A program made the position numbers and the translations under genes. 64,000 nucleotides of DNA from positions 124,001-188,000 of the forward strand of contig NIOE01000013.1 in the NCBI GenBank assembly GCA_002205125.1, in the 5' to 3' direction. Below, one piece after another: positions 15,120 to 24,523 of this stretch (the stretch's first letter is position 1; each line of letters opens with the position of its first letter). The DNA is from Roseateles noduli (lineage in GTDB: Bacteria; Pseudomonadota; Gammaproteobacteria; Burkholderiales; Burkholderiaceae_C). The notes below the pieces were generated by a model, which was not told the DNA's origin, did not search any database, and saw only the letters and a list, made by a program, of their open reading frames with translations.

Positions 15120-16250
15120 TCAGGCGGGCGTGTAGCTGCCCAGCACGCGCAGGCCGGATGCGCCGGTCGCCGCCGGCAGGTTGCCGGGCAGTCCGCGCAC
15201 ATGACGCATCGCCAGCCAGGCGAAGGCGGCGCCCTCGACCTGCATCGGCGGCAGTCCCTTGGCCGCGGTCGTGCGGATGGCCACGGTGGGCAGCAGCGCC
15301 TGCAGGCGCTTCAGCAGCGTGTCGTTGAAGGCGCCGCCGCCGCAGACCAGCAGCTCTCGCCAGGCGCCCGGCGCGAAGGCGACGAGGCTGTCGAGCACGC
15401 ACAGCGCGCTCAGCTCCAGCAGCGTCGCCTGCACATCGACGGCGGAGGCGCGCGGCGCATGCGCCTCGATCCGGCCGTCGAGCCAGTCGAGGTGGAAGAG
15501 ATCCCGCCCCGTGCTGCGCGGCGGTGTCTGACGGAAGTAGGGCTCGTCCAGCAGTGCGTTGAGCAACCCCGTGTGCACCTGGCCCTGCGCGGCCCAGGAG
15601 CCGCCGGCGTCATACGCGGCGCCCTGATGGCGATGGATCCATCCGTCCATCAGGCAGTTGCCGGGGCCGCAGTCGAAGCCGCCGCTGCGGCCGTCCGCCC
15701 AGAGCAGGCTCACATTGCTGATGCCGCCGACGTTCAGCACGACGACGTCGGTGCCGTCCTGCGCCAGCACCGCGCGATGGAAGGCGGGTACCAGCGGCGC
15801 CCCCTGTCCGCCGGCCGCGAGATCGCGGGTGCGCAGATCGTGAACCACGGCGATGCCGGTGAGTTCCGCCAGCAGGGGGGCGTTGAGCAGCTGCAGCGTG
15901 AAGCCGGTGCCGTCGAACTCGCCCGGGCGGTGGCGAACCGTCTGGCCGTGCGCACCGAGTGCGCGGACTTCCTGAGGCACGAGTCGTTGCGCCGTCAGCA
16001 GCGCCCGGCTCGCCTGCGCATAGGCGCGCGTGATCGCATTGCCGGCGAGCGCCGCACGCTGCAGTTCGTTGTTGCCGGGGCTGTTGAGCGCCAGCAGTTC
16101 TGCGCGAAGTTCCGGGCCGAAGGCCTGGTAGTCGTGGGCGAGCGCCTGGACGCGGCCATCGGCCTCGGCGCGCAGCAGCACGGCATCGACGCCGTCGAGC
16201 GAGGTGCCGGACATCAATCCGATGTAGAGCTCGGTGCCGGACTTCTTCAT
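15120..16250 (-). CDS. anmK: Anhydro-N-acetylmuramic acid kinase
   Basis: A 376-residue sugar kinase of the ASKHA fold. The nucleotide-binding start YIGLMSGTSLDGVDAVLL, the GAHGQTVRHRPGE segment, NVGGISNVSLL and FDCGPGNCLMDGW are all present. AnmK hydrolyses and phosphorylates 1,6-anhydro-MurNAc to MurNAc-6-phosphate in cytoplasmic peptidoglycan recycling. It lies 78 bp downstream of an M23 peptidase gene on the same strand, so two cell-wall functions are probably co-transcribed. Confidence 0.97.
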   Translation of the reverse strand: MKKSGTELYIGLMSGTSLDGVDAVLLRAEADGRVQALAHDYQAFGPELRAELLALNSPGNNELQRAALAGNAITRAYAQASRALLTAQRLVPQEVRALGAHGQTVRHRPGEFDGTGFTLQLLNAPLLAELTGIAVVHDLRTRDLAAGGQGAPLVPAFHRAVLAQDGTDVVVLNVGGISNVSLLWADGRSGGFDCGPGNCLMDGWIHRHQGAAYDAGGSWAAQGQVHTGLLNALLDEPYFRQTPPRSTGRDLFHLDWLDGRIEAHAPRASAVDVQATLLELSALCVLDSLVAFAPGAWRELLVCGGGAFNDTLLKRLQALLPTVAIRTTAAKGLPPMQVEGAAFAWLAMRHVRGLPGNLPAATGASGLRVLGSYTPA

Positions 16251-16328
16251 GGCCGGATGCTCGGGAGGTCGGGGTGCTGCGGGTGGGGCGGAGGCGCGGC
16301 GGAGCGCTGGGAGGGTCCGCCGGTCCGC

Positions 16329-17717
16329 TTACTCGCCGACGACGCCGTCGTGGATCGAGGCGGCTGCCTCGAGAGCGTTCTTCGCGCTGGCGACCTGCGA
16401 CTTGAACGCGGCCTTGGCGGTCGCGGGCAGCGTCACGGCCTCGGAGGCGCGCGCGATCACGCGCGGATCCTGCTGCTTGCCGTTGACGCGGAACTCGAAG
16501 TGCAGATGCGGGCCGGTCGCCCAGCCGGTCGAGCCGACGGCGCCGATCTTCTGGCCTTGTTCGATCTTCTGGCCCTTCTTGACGTCGATGCGGCTCAGGT
16601 GGGCATAGACCGTCATGCGGTTGCCGCTGTGCTTGAGCTGGATGACGTTGCCGAAGCCGTTCTGCCAGCCGGCGAACTCGACGTTGCCGTCGCCGACGCT
16701 GCGCACTGCGGTGCCGGTGGGCGCGCCGTAGTCGATGCCCTGATGCTGGCGCCAGGTCTGCAGGATCGGATGGAAACGCATCGCGAAGCCGGAGGTGACG
16801 CGCGAGAACTCCATCGGGCTCGCCAGGAACGAGCGGCGCTTGCTCTCGCCGTCGAAGCCGTAGTAGTTGCTCTTGCCGCTGGCCGGATCGCGGAAGTAGA
16901 CCGACTGGTAGCTCTTGCCGTTGTTCACGAACTCGGCGGCCAGCAGACGGCCGGAGCGGTTGCCCCAGGTGATGGGTTCGCCGTCGGCGGTCAGGGTTTC
17001 GTAGACCAGCGAGAAGCGGTCGCCCTTGCGCAGTTCGCGGTGGAAGTCGATGTCGCCGGCGAACATGTCCGCCAGCTGCGTGGCGATCGCGTCGGGCACG
17101 TTGGCCTCGTCGGTCGCGGCGAACAGCGAGGACTGGATCGTGCCGCTGCCCAGGCGGGTCTGGGTCTCGAAGGCGACGGTCTCCAGCTTGGAGACGAACT
17201 TGTCGCCCTGGCGGGTGATGCTCAGGCGGGTGAAGTGGGTGTCCTGCTGCTCGCTGGCCTCGGCGGCGTAGCGGGCGACGAGGGACTGCACTTCGCCGCT
17301 GGCGGTCGCGACGACCTGCACGCGCTTGCCGACGCGGCCGGTCAGCAGCTTCTTGGCGGTGTCGTCGGAGCGCAGGAAGGCGGCGGCCGCGGTGTCGAAC
17401 GCGCCCATGCGCTTGAGCAGCGCATCGGCGGTGTCGGCGGCGCGGGTCACGTCGCTGCGCGAGAGGCCCGGATCGAAGGCAGCCAGGTCGGCCAGTTGCT
17501 CGTCCAGCGACTGCAGCGGGATGGATTCGGAGACGACGCGTTGCGGCAGATCCGCCGCGTCAGGGGCCAGCGGCGCGACGCCGAAGGCGGTGACGGCGAA
17601 GCAGCTCAGGACACCGACCACGGTGCCGGTCAGGGCGCGGGGGTGTTTGGCCGCGAAGGACTCGGCGCGAGCGAGGGTGCGCTGCACGCGCTGCCATTCG
17701 TCATTCCAATTCATCAC
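16329..17717 (-). CDS. M23 family metallopeptidase (MepM-like)
   Basis: A 462-residue protein starting MMNWNDEW; two adjacent ATGs (17717, 17714) cannot be told apart. A transmembrane anchor lies at about residues 25-50. A periplasmic region follows, then a LytM/M23 domain with HQGIDYG (first zinc ligands), MTVYAHLSRIDVKKGQKI and the catalytic GPHLHFEF. The zinc ligands appear intact, so an active DD-endopeptidase is likely. Such enzymes cut peptide cross-links during wall growth. It is divergent from tyrS and lies upstream of anmK. Confidence 0.92.
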   Translation of the reverse strand: MMNWNDEWQRVQRTLARAESFAAKHPRALTGTVVGVLSCFAVTAFGVAPLAPDAADLPQRVVSESIPLQSLDEQLADLAAFDPGLSRSDVTRAADTADALLKRMGAFDTAAAAFLRSDDTAKKLLTGRVGKRVQVVATASGEVQSLVARYAAEASEQQDTHFTRLSITRQGDKFVSKLETVAFETQTRLGSGTIQSSLFAATDEANVPDAIATQLADMFAGDIDFHRELRKGDRFSLVYETLTADGEPITWGNRSGRLLAAEFVNNGKSYQSVYFRDPASGKSNYYGFDGESKRRSFLASPMEFSRVTSGFAMRFHPILQTWRQHQGIDYGAPTGTAVRSVGDGNVEFAGWQNGFGNVIQLKHSGNRMTVYAHLSRIDVKKGQKIEQGQKIGAVGSTGWATGPHLHFEFRVNGKQQDPRVIARASEAVTLPATAKAAFKSQVASAKNALEAAASIHDGVVGE

Positions 17718-18043
17718 GCGCCGAAGACCTTTTTCTGGAGCCTGAGGAGTGCCGTCCGCCGCTCACGCCGGTAAAAGCGCGTGGCCCGAATGGCTCGTTG
17801 TCCGGCGATTCCGGAGCTTGGATGCCCTTCAAAGCGAAGGACGCCCGAGCGGGGCGTCCAGATGCTGCGAGGAGCGTCCACTAGAATCGCCGTCTTGCGT
17901 TGCAGCGTCAGGTCAGGCATGTGAATTGCCCTCATGGCGCCCCGCAAAAACAGCCGGAAGTATACCGGCGGGTCCGGGTTACAAATGCTAGAAAACCCGA
18001 TAAATCAAGACTTTACGTAAGCCCGTGCGGGCTTTGAAGCGCC
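17718..18043. other. Divergent intergenic region between the M23 peptidase and tyrS
   Basis: This 326-bp stretch has no convincing gene. A TAGAAT hexamer at 17882 (plus strand) and a TATACT at 17959-17964 (minus strand) could be -10 elements, but neither has a good -35. A 7-bp hairpin, AAGCCCG/CGGGCTT (18019-18034), lies ten bases before the tyrS ATG and could affect initiation. Confidence 0.5.
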
Positions 18044-19291
18044 ATGTCTGACATCCGAACCCAGGCCCCGTCGGCCCCCGAATTTCCGATCACCGACCGG
18101 GTCCGTCATGCGATGCAGCAATCGCTGCGGGGCTGCGAGGAACTGCTGCCGCAGGACGAGTGGCTGAAGAAGCTGGCGCGATCCGAGGCCACCGGCCAGC
18201 CGCTGCGCATCAAGCTGGGCCTGGACCCGACGGCGCCCGACATCCACGTCGGCCATACGGTGGTGCTCAACAAGATGCGCCAGCTGCAGGACCTCGGTCA
18301 CCAGGTGATCTTCCTGATCGGCGACTTCACCTCCATGATCGGCGACCCCTCCGGCCGCAACGCGACCCGTCCGCCGCTGACGCCCGAGCAGATCAAGCAC
18401 AACGCCGAAACCTACTACAAGCAGGCCAGCCTGGTGCTGGACCCGGCCCGCACCGAGATCCGCTACAACAGCGAATGGAGCGACCCGCTCGGCGCGCGCG
18501 GCCTGATCCAGCTGGCGGCCAAGTACACCGTCGCCCGCATGATGGAGCGCGACGACTTCACCAAGCGCTACGCCGCCGGCACGCCGATCTCGGTGCACGA
18601 GTTCCTCTACCCGCTGATGCAGGGCTACGACTCGGTGGCCTTGAAGTCCGATCTGGAGCTGGGCGGCACCGATCAGAAGTTCAACCTGCTGATGGGTCGC
18701 CACCTGCAGGCCGAGTACGGTCAGGAGCCGCAGTGCATCCTGACGATGCCGCTGCTGGAGGGCCTGGACGGCGTGGACAAGATGTCCAAGTCCAAGAACA
18801 ACTACGTGGGCATCACCGAGCCGGCCAACGGCATGTTCGCCAAGATCCTGTCGATCAGCGACGTGCAGATGTGGAAGTGGTTCGACCTGCTGAGCTTCAA
18901 GTCCATCGACGAGATCGCCGCGCTGAAGCGCGAGATCGAGGGCGGGCGCAACCCGAAGGAAGCGAAGGTGATGCTCGCCAAGGAGATCACCGCGCGCTTC
19001 CACAGTGCGCAGGCGGCGGAAGACGCTGAAGCCGACTTCAACAACCGCGCCCGCGGCGGCATCCCGGACGACATCCCCGAGGTCTCGCTCAGCGGCGCCC
19101 CGATGGGCATCGCGGCCTTGCTGAAGGCGGCCAACCTGGTCCCGTCGAACGGTGAGGGCAACCGCAAGATCGAGCAGGGTGGCGTCAAGATCGACGGCGT
19201 CACGATCAGCGACAAGGGTTTGAAGGTCGAGGCTGGCACGATGGTGCTGCAGGTCGGCAAGCGGCAATTCGCGCGCGTCACGCTGAGCTGA
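18044..19291 (+). CDS. tyrS: Tyrosine--tRNA ligase
   Basis: A 415-residue class I aminoacyl-tRNA synthetase. It has the HIGH-type motif [14 protein letters not shown] (about residue 66), the KMSKS motif as DKMSKSKNN (about 247), and an S4-like RNA-binding domain at the C-terminus ([14 protein letters not shown]). This is the longer TyrS form common in proteobacteria. It is monocistronic, with a terminator directly downstream. Confidence 0.98.
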   Translation: MSDIRTQAPSAPEFPITDRVRHAMQQSLRGCEELLPQDEWLKKLARSEATGQPLRIKLGLDPTAPDIHVGHTVVLNKMRQLQDLGHQVIFLIGDFTSMIGDPSGRNATRPPLTPEQIKHNAETYYKQASLVLDPARTEIRYNSEWSDPLGARGLIQLAAKYTVARMMERDDFTKRYAAGTPISVHEFLYPLMQGYDSVALKSDLELGGTDQKFNLLMGRHLQAEYGQEPQCILTMPLLEGLDGVDKMSKSKNNYVGITEPANGMFAKILSISDVQMWKWFDLLSFKSIDEIAALKREIEGGRNPKEAKVMLAKEITARFHSAQAAEDAEADFNNRARGGIPDDIPEVSLSGAPMGIAALLKAANLVPSNGEGNRKIEQGGVKIDGVTISDKGLKVEAGTMVLQVGKRQFARVTLS

Positions 19292-19322
19292 ACGCACGAC
19301 ACCAACGCACGACAGCAACGAC

Positions 19323-19349
19323 AAACGGGAGGTCTAGGCCTCCCGTTTT
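19323..19349 (+). terminator. Terminator after tyrS
   Basis: A 10-bp perfect stem AAACGGGAGG/CCTCCCGTTT with a 6-base loop followed by T residues. The flanking A-run means it may also serve the opposite strand. Confidence 0.85.
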
Positions 19350-19449
19350 CATTGGTGGGCAGCGAGTGCCACCGGGACCGGAACAGGGTGGGAGGTTCGC
19401 GGACGCGAGGCCTCCTACCCTGTGCAGGGCCGCGCTCGTTGGATCGCAG

Positions 19450-22400
19450 TTACTGCTTGATCGGCCGCAGATACGGTCCCGGCTTCGGCGTCTTGACCGG
19501 GTCTTTCGCGATCGCGTCCTTGAGCCACGAGATCGCGGCATCGAGCTGCGCATCCTGCCCGTTCGCGGTCGCGCGCGGCGGGTTGTCGACCTCGATGTCC
19601 GGCGTCACGCCCTTGCCTTCGACGAGGAACTGGCCGTCGATGGTGATCTGGCCGTTCTCGGCCGAGCGCATCAGTCCGTTGTCCATCAGCCGGTTCTGAT
19701 CCGACAGCCACACGCCCGCGCCCGAAGTCGTCTTGCCGATGACCGGACCCAGGCCGAGACGCTTGAAGCCTTCGGAGAAGGTTTCCCCGTCCGAGTAGGT
19801 TTCCTCGTTGGCGATCACGACGACCTTGCCGCGGAACACCTGCTGCATGTTCGGATACGGCTTGCTCGCGTAGGGCGAGCGCGGTTGCCAGAACGCCCAG
19901 GCGCGGCGCAGCAGCGTCTGCAGGATCCAGCTGTCGATGTTGCCGCCGTTGTTGTGGCGGACGTCGATGATCAGTCCTTCGCGCTCGCTCTGGGCGTAGA
20001 ACTCGCGGACGAAGTCGCCGATGTCGTCGCGGGTCATCGCGCGCAGATGCAGGTAGCCGATCTTGCCGTCGGCGGCCTTGTCGACGAGCTTGCCGCGGCT
20101 GAAGCGCCAGTCGTTGACGCGCAGCTGTCCTTCGCGGCGCATGTCGACCGGCGTGACGACCACCGGGCGTTCCTTGCCCGAGGGCTCGCGCACCTGCAGC
20201 AGCACCTGCTTGCCGGCCTGGCCGCGCATGAGCTCGCTCGGGTCGGGGACCTGCGTCGCGTCGCGGCCGTTGATGTGCGTGATCACCGTGCCCACCGGCA
20301 GGTTCAGACCTGGCGCGGCCAGCGGCGCTGCTTCCGACGGCAGCTCCGGATCGCCGGCGTAGATGCGGGCGATCTTCCAGCCCTTGGGATCGCGATCCAG
20401 CTGCGCGCCGAGGCCGGCGAAGCCTGGCTCCTCGACGCCCCGGCGCACCTCGCCCGGCGCGACCTGGCTGTGCAGCAGGCTCAGCTCGCCCACTATCTGC
20501 GCCATGATTTCCGCGAGCTCGTTGCGCTCCGTGACGCGCTCGACCAGCGGCGCGTACTTCGCCTTCATCGCGACCCAGTCCACGCCGTGCATGTCCTTGT
20601 CGTAGAAGAAGTCGCGCTGCATGCGCCATGCGTCGTTGAAGAGCTGGCGCCATTCGGCCTTCGGATCGACGGCGATCTGCCAGTCGGTCCAGCGCACGCG
20701 CGCCTTCTCCAGGTCGCCGGGGATCTTCGGACCGGCGTCGACGATCAGGATCTCAGGCGCCGCGCCCGGCGCGGCCGGACGACGGATCATCAGCTTCTTG
20801 CCGTCCGCGCTCAGGTCCCAGAAGGCCACGCCTTCGGAGAAGGTCTCCAGCTTGGACTCCTGCGGGCCGATCGGCAGCTGGCGCAGGAAGGTGCCTTCCT
20901 GCAGGTAGAGCCGCTTCGAATCGACCGCCAGCGCGTTGTAGTTGGCCGGCGCGACGGGCACCTCGTACAGACGCAGCGAGAGGCCGGGGATCTGGATCTC
21001 GGGCTTGCCCTTGGGGGCGGGTTTGGTCTCCTTCACCGCGGCGGCCTTGGCTTCCTCGACCTTCTGCTTGGACTCCTTGTTGTCGGGCTTGTCCTTCTCC
21101 TGCTCGCGGACCTCGGCCTCTTCCTTGGCCTTCATCGACTGCAGTTCGTCCAGCGCGGCGAACGGGAAACGCAGGCCCGGCTGCAGCGCCAGCGCGTAGA
21201 CCTTCCAGCCCCGGTCGAAGTACGGGCCCATGTTGCGGTCGCCCCAGGGACCGGGGTTGCCGGTCACGTTGAAGGTGCGGCGCGACAGGAAGTACAGCCA
21301 CTGGCCGTCGGGGCTGAAGGCCGGCGCGGTCGCGGCGTAGCGGTCGCTGCCGAGCTGATGGACCTTGCCGTCGGCGACGGTCAGCAGCATCAGCTGCTCG
21401 CGGTAGGGGTTGCTGGTATTGCGGACGTAGGCCATCGCCTTGCCGTCGGCGGACCAGGTCATGAACTGCGCGCCGTCGCCCATCGGGTCGTGGTCGACCT
21501 CGCGGGTGGCCGCGGCGCGGCTCGGATTCTTGAGATCGGTCAGGAAGAGGCGGCCTTCCTTGTCGGCATGCGCGATCCAGCGGCCGTCCGGCGACGGCGA
21601 CAGCGAGCGCCGCATCGCGACCGCGCCTTCGGTGATCTGCTTGGGCTGGCCGGTGCCGTTGGCGGCGAAGCGCCAAATCTCCAGCTCGCCGCTGAAGTCG
21701 CAGAGCGCGAACACCGACTGGCTGTCGCCGCTGAACGCGTTGTCACGGCAGCGGCCGGCGTCGGCGAGGCCCGTGGGCACGGGCAGCTCCGCGCGGCGCA
21801 GCGGACCGACGCCCTGCGTGGCCAGACGGCCGCGCGAGGTCATCACCACCTGCTCGCCGTTGGGTGACAGCGAGACGGCGGTCAGGTAGTCCTGCGGACG
21901 GGTGACCCAGCGCTTGCGCTGCTGGTCGTAGTCGCCGCCCAGGCTGATGGCGATCTTCTGCTCGGCGCTGCCGCTACCGCCGTTGAGGTCGACGCGATAG
22001 AGATCGGCGCCGAGCGCATACACCGCTTGCGACCCGTCCAGGCTCGCATGGCGGACGTCCCAGCCCTTGTGGCGGGTGTGCTGCTGCGGGTCGGAGCCGT
22101 CGGCCTTCACGGACCACAGGTTGTAGGTGCCGTCGCGGTCGGACAGGAACGCCACGCGCGCGTTGCCGGCAGCATCCTTGTAGGGCATCGGGCGGCGGTC
22201 GTTGGCGCCTTCGGGCAGCAGCGGCTTCGCTTCGGCGGTGCCGGAGAGGTCCATCACCCACAGGCGGGCGAGGGCGCCGCCGCGGTACTGGCGGGCGTTG
22301 TCGCCGCGCAGGCCGTTGCGGGTGAAGTAGAGGGTCTTGCCGTCGGCGCTGAGGGCGCCGTCGCTGGCCTGGCCGACGGGCAACGCGCGGTGCGCACCGG

Positions 22401-22914
22401 TGATCAGCGAGACCAGATGCAGCTGGGTGCCGGGTTCGCCGCGCTCGGTGGCGCCGGAGTAGAGCACCTCGTTCTCGGCGGTGACGCCCCAGACGCGCAC
22501 GGCGCCGGTGTCCCAGGTCAGGCGGCGGGCGACGCCGCCGGCTGCGGGCATCACGAACACGTCGCCGGCCGATTCCTGCTGGCCGACGAAGGCGACCCAG
22601 CGGCCATCGGGCGAGACGGCGGGGAAGGTCTCCGCGCCGCCGTGCGTGGTGATGCGCTGGGCGGTGCCGCCGGCGGCGTTGGTCTGCCAGAGGTCGCCCT
22701 CGGCGACGAAGACCAGCCGGTCGCCGCGCAGTGCGGGCTGGCGGTAGAAGCCGAGCGAGGGATCCGTGACGGCCGGCCGGGCGGGGGCGCTGCGGGCGAC
22801 GGCGTCGGCGGTGCCAGCCGCGGCGGCTGCTGTGGCGGTGGATTCGGCGGCGATGGCGAGGGTGGCCATCGAGCAGGCCGTGGCGATGGCCAGGCGACGG
22901 AGCGTGATGCGCAT
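19450..22914 (-). CDS. Tricorn-like protease, S41 family, exported
   Basis: A 1154-residue protein from the ATG at 22914. This start gives a clean signal peptide (MRITLRRLAIATACSMATLA), while 26 residues of open frame before it look non-coding. Two regions of beta-propeller-type repeats (SPDGRWVAF, SPDGRWIAH, SPDGQWLYF) fill about residues 50-570. A charged Glu/Lys linker (about 590-640) follows, then a PDZ-like segment and the S41 catalytic core. By homology to tricorn, His776 in MHGVDW and Ser1041 in NEETYSDGE are catalytic. Tricorn breaks down peptides released by larger proteases; here it would act in the periplasm. The neighbours give no pathway clue. Confidence 0.88.
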   Translation of the reverse strand: MRITLRRLAIATACSMATLAIAAESTATAAAAAGTADAVARSAPARPAVTDPSLGFYRQPALRGDRLVFVAEGDLWQTNAAGGTAQRITTHGGAETFPAVSPDGRWVAFVGQQESAGDVFVMPAAGGVARRLTWDTGAVRVWGVTAENEVLYSGATERGEPGTQLHLVSLITGAHRALPVGQASDGALSADGKTLYFTRNGLRGDNARQYRGGALARLWVMDLSGTAEAKPLLPEGANDRRPMPYKDAAGNARVAFLSDRDGTYNLWSVKADGSDPQQHTRHKGWDVRHASLDGSQAVYALGADLYRVDLNGGSGSAEQKIAISLGGDYDQQRKRWVTRPQDYLTAVSLSPNGEQVVMTSRGRLATQGVGPLRRAELPVPTGLADAGRCRDNAFSGDSQSVFALCDFSGELEIWRFAANGTGQPKQITEGAVAMRRSLSPSPDGRWIAHADKEGRLFLTDLKNPSRAAATREVDHDPMGDGAQFMTWSADGKAMAYVRNTSNPYREQLMLLTVADGKVHQLGSDRYAATAPAFSPDGQWLYFLSRRTFNVTGNPGPWGDRNMGPYFDRGWKVYALALQPGLRFPFAALDELQSMKAKEEAEVREQEKDKPDNKESKQKVEEAKAAAVKETKPAPKGKPEIQIPGLSLRLYEVPVAPANYNALAVDSKRLYLQEGTFLRQLPIGPQESKLETFSEGVAFWDLSADGKKLMIRRPAAPGAAPEILIVDAGPKIPGDLEKARVRWTDWQIAVDPKAEWRQLFNDAWRMQRDFFYDKDMHGVDWVAMKAKYAPLVERVTERNELAEIMAQIVGELSLLHSQVAPGEVRRGVEEPGFAGLGAQLDRDPKGWKIARIYAGDPELPSEAAPLAAPGLNLPVGTVITHINGRDATQVPDPSELMRGQAGKQVLLQVREPSGKERPVVVTPVDMRREGQLRVNDWRFSRGKLVDKAADGKIGYLHLRAMTRDDIGDFVREFYAQSEREGLIIDVRHNNGGNIDSWILQTLLRRAWAFWQPRSPYASKPYPNMQQVFRGKVVVIANEETYSDGETFSEGFKRLGLGPVIGKTTSGAGVWLSDQNRLMDNGLMRSAENGQITIDGQFLVEGKGVTPDIEVDNPPRATANGQDAQLDAAISWLKDAIAKDPVKTPKPGPYLRPIKQ

Positions 22915-23022
22915 CGTGGGTCTTCCTTGTGGGAGTCCGGGGCGGAGCGTCGGAGCGTGGAGGGGACCGGCCTGACGGCAGCCGGAAGTCATGCGGCGCG
23001 GATTCTGGCGCCACGGGCGGCG

Positions 23023-23922
23023 TCAGCGGTTCGTCACCCCCATGGCCACGTGCCCGGCGGGCACGTGCGGGACGGCGTTCTGGATGTGGCCGTGCTGGTC
23101 GTCGAAGAAGAAATCGGGCTCGAACTCCCGGAGGAATTCACCCTTGGGCAGGCCGCCCAGGAACATGGCTTCGTCGACCTCGACGTCCCAATCCATCAGC
23201 GTGCGGATGGCGCGCTCGTGGGCGGGGGCGCTGCGGGCGGTGACGAGGGCGGTGCGCAGGCGCATGGGCACGGCGGGCGCGGCCTGCAGGCGTTGCAGCT
23301 CATGCAGCACCTGCTTGAACGGACCGGCGGGCAGCGGGGTCAGCTTGCGGGCGATCTCGTGCTCCTGGAAAGCGTCCAGACCGTCGCGTTGATAGACCTG
23401 CTCGGCCTCGTCGGAGAAGAGCACGGCGTCGCCGTCGAAGGCGATGCGCAGCTCATCCGGATAGGCGGCGGAGGCGCGCGCCGACTGCGGGAAAACACGG
23501 GCCGCGGCGACGCCCGCGACGAGCGCTGATCGCACATCGTCCTCGTTGGCGGAGAGGAAGAGCTGCGCCTTGAGCGGCTTCAGATAGCGCCAGGGGCTGT
23601 GGCCGCGGGTGAAGACGCCGCGTTCGATGTTCAGGCCGTAATGCTGCGCGGAGCGGAACACGCGCATGCCGGAGATCGGGTCGTTGCGCGACAGCACGAC
23701 GACCTCGACGCGGGGCGTCTCGCCGGGCGCGTTGAACGCGAGCAGCTTGCGCACGAGGGAGAACGCGGTGCCGGGTTTGGCGGGCTCGTCCAGGCGCTGC
23801 TGCTGCAGGCGCATGTAGGCGCGGTCGTCGCTGTCCTCGAAGAGCTGGTTCTCCTCTTCGAAGTCGAACAACGCGCGGGAGGAAAGGGCCACCACCAGGC
23901 GGCCGTCGAGAGAGGCGGGCAT
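23023..23922 (-). CDS. Cytosolic 5'-nucleotidase (NT5C1-like)
   Basis: A 299-residue protein of the 5-nucleotidase family related to cytosolic 5'-nucleotidase I. Recognisable parts are VVALSSRALFDFEEENQLF at the start, VEVVVLSRNDPISGMRVFRS, AQLFLSANEDDVRSAL and DAVLFSDEAEQVYQ. It probably dephosphorylates nucleoside monophosphates in the cytoplasm. It lies 108 bp upstream of the tricorn-like gene on the same strand. Confidence 0.85.
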   Translation of the reverse strand: MPASLDGRLVVALSSRALFDFEEENQLFEDSDDRAYMRLQQQRLDEPAKPGTAFSLVRKLLAFNAPGETPRVEVVVLSRNDPISGMRVFRSAQHYGLNIERGVFTRGHSPWRYLKPLKAQLFLSANEDDVRSALVAGVAAARVFPQSARASAAYPDELRIAFDGDAVLFSDEAEQVYQRDGLDAFQEHEIARKLTPLPAGPFKQVLHELQRLQAAPAVPMRLRTALVTARSAPAHERAIRTLMDWDVEVDEAMFLGGLPKGEFLREFEPDFFFDDQHGHIQNAVPHVPAGHVAMGVTNR

Positions 23923-24012
23923 GGGTGGGGATGATAGGCGCGGGGCGGGGTTGGTCCGCTCCAGGGTTGCGTGGACGAGGTGTTAGGGTGCTCCGGACAG
24001 GAGGAAGCACAC

Positions 24013-24510
24013 ATGACGACCGTCCCCTTCATCTGCGCAAAGAGCGGCGTTTCCTTCCTTCCGGAACAAGGCGGGCAATGCGCGCTATGCCGACGGCTGA
24101 TGCGCAGCGACTACCTGGTGCTGAATGCTGTCGAAGGTCAACGCGCCCCGTTGTGCGTTGATTGCCTGGAGGGGCTGTCGGGGCGTATGCGCCGGATCGA
24201 GCTGGGGATGCAATCCAGCTCATGGAGAGCGAGGTGCTGGTCTTCAGTCGCGCGCTGGACTGACTCTCACCATGAAGATGCCAGAGTGACGCGCGACAAG
24301 GAGGGGCCGATGAAGTTCCGACCATCGGCGCCGAGCCGCTTCTCCGACTCGCCGCTGCTCATGCTGGGCGTTCATGCAGTCGGAGCGTTGATCGCCGCCG
24401 CGTCGATGTACTTCGCATTCCAACTGCAATCGTGGGTGCCGATCATCATCGGCGGAGCGCTGATGCTGGCGATCGAGATCGCTTGGTGGCGGGACCTGCT
24501 GAAGCGCTGA
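24013..24510 (+). CDS. Cys-rich small protein, probably frameshifted and read through into the next ORF
   Basis: From the ATG at 24013 the first 64 residues look protein-like and hold two CxxC pairs (C23/C26 and C48/C51) plus C8, suggesting a zinc-binding module of unknown role. After RRIELG, near the G-run at 24204-24207, the frame turns into low-quality sequence rich in Ser, Trp and Arg. It then runs in frame into a separate-looking membrane protein. In the neighbouring frame the sequence continues sensibly as AIQLMESEVLVFSRALD and stops at 24261-24263. One missing G would explain this, so the original gene was probably 24013-24263 and the 166-residue fusion is likely not the native product. 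Confidence 0.5.
   Translation: MTTVPFICAKSGVSFLPEQGGQCALCRRLMRSDYLVLNAVEGQRAPLCVDCLEGLSGRMRRIELGMQSSSWRARCWSSVARWTDSHHEDARVTRDKEGPMKFRPSAPSRFSDSPLLMLGVHAVGALIAAASMYFAFQLQSWVPIIIGGALMLAIEIAWWRDLLKR
24310..24510 (+). CDS. Small two-helix membrane protein
   Basis: A 66-residue protein (MKFRPSAPSRFSDSPLL) with two predicted transmembrane helices (about 14-37 and 42-61). An AAGGAGG ribosome binding site sits seven bases before the ATG at 24310, which argues for its own start rather than translation as the tail of the upstream frame. No family was recognised. It is convergent with gspF (13 bp gap). Confidence 0.6.
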   Translation: MKFRPSAPSRFSDSPLLMLGVHAVGALIAAASMYFAFQLQSWVPIIIGGALMLAIEIAWWRDLLKR

Positions 24511-24523
24511 ATCCGCCGGCGCC

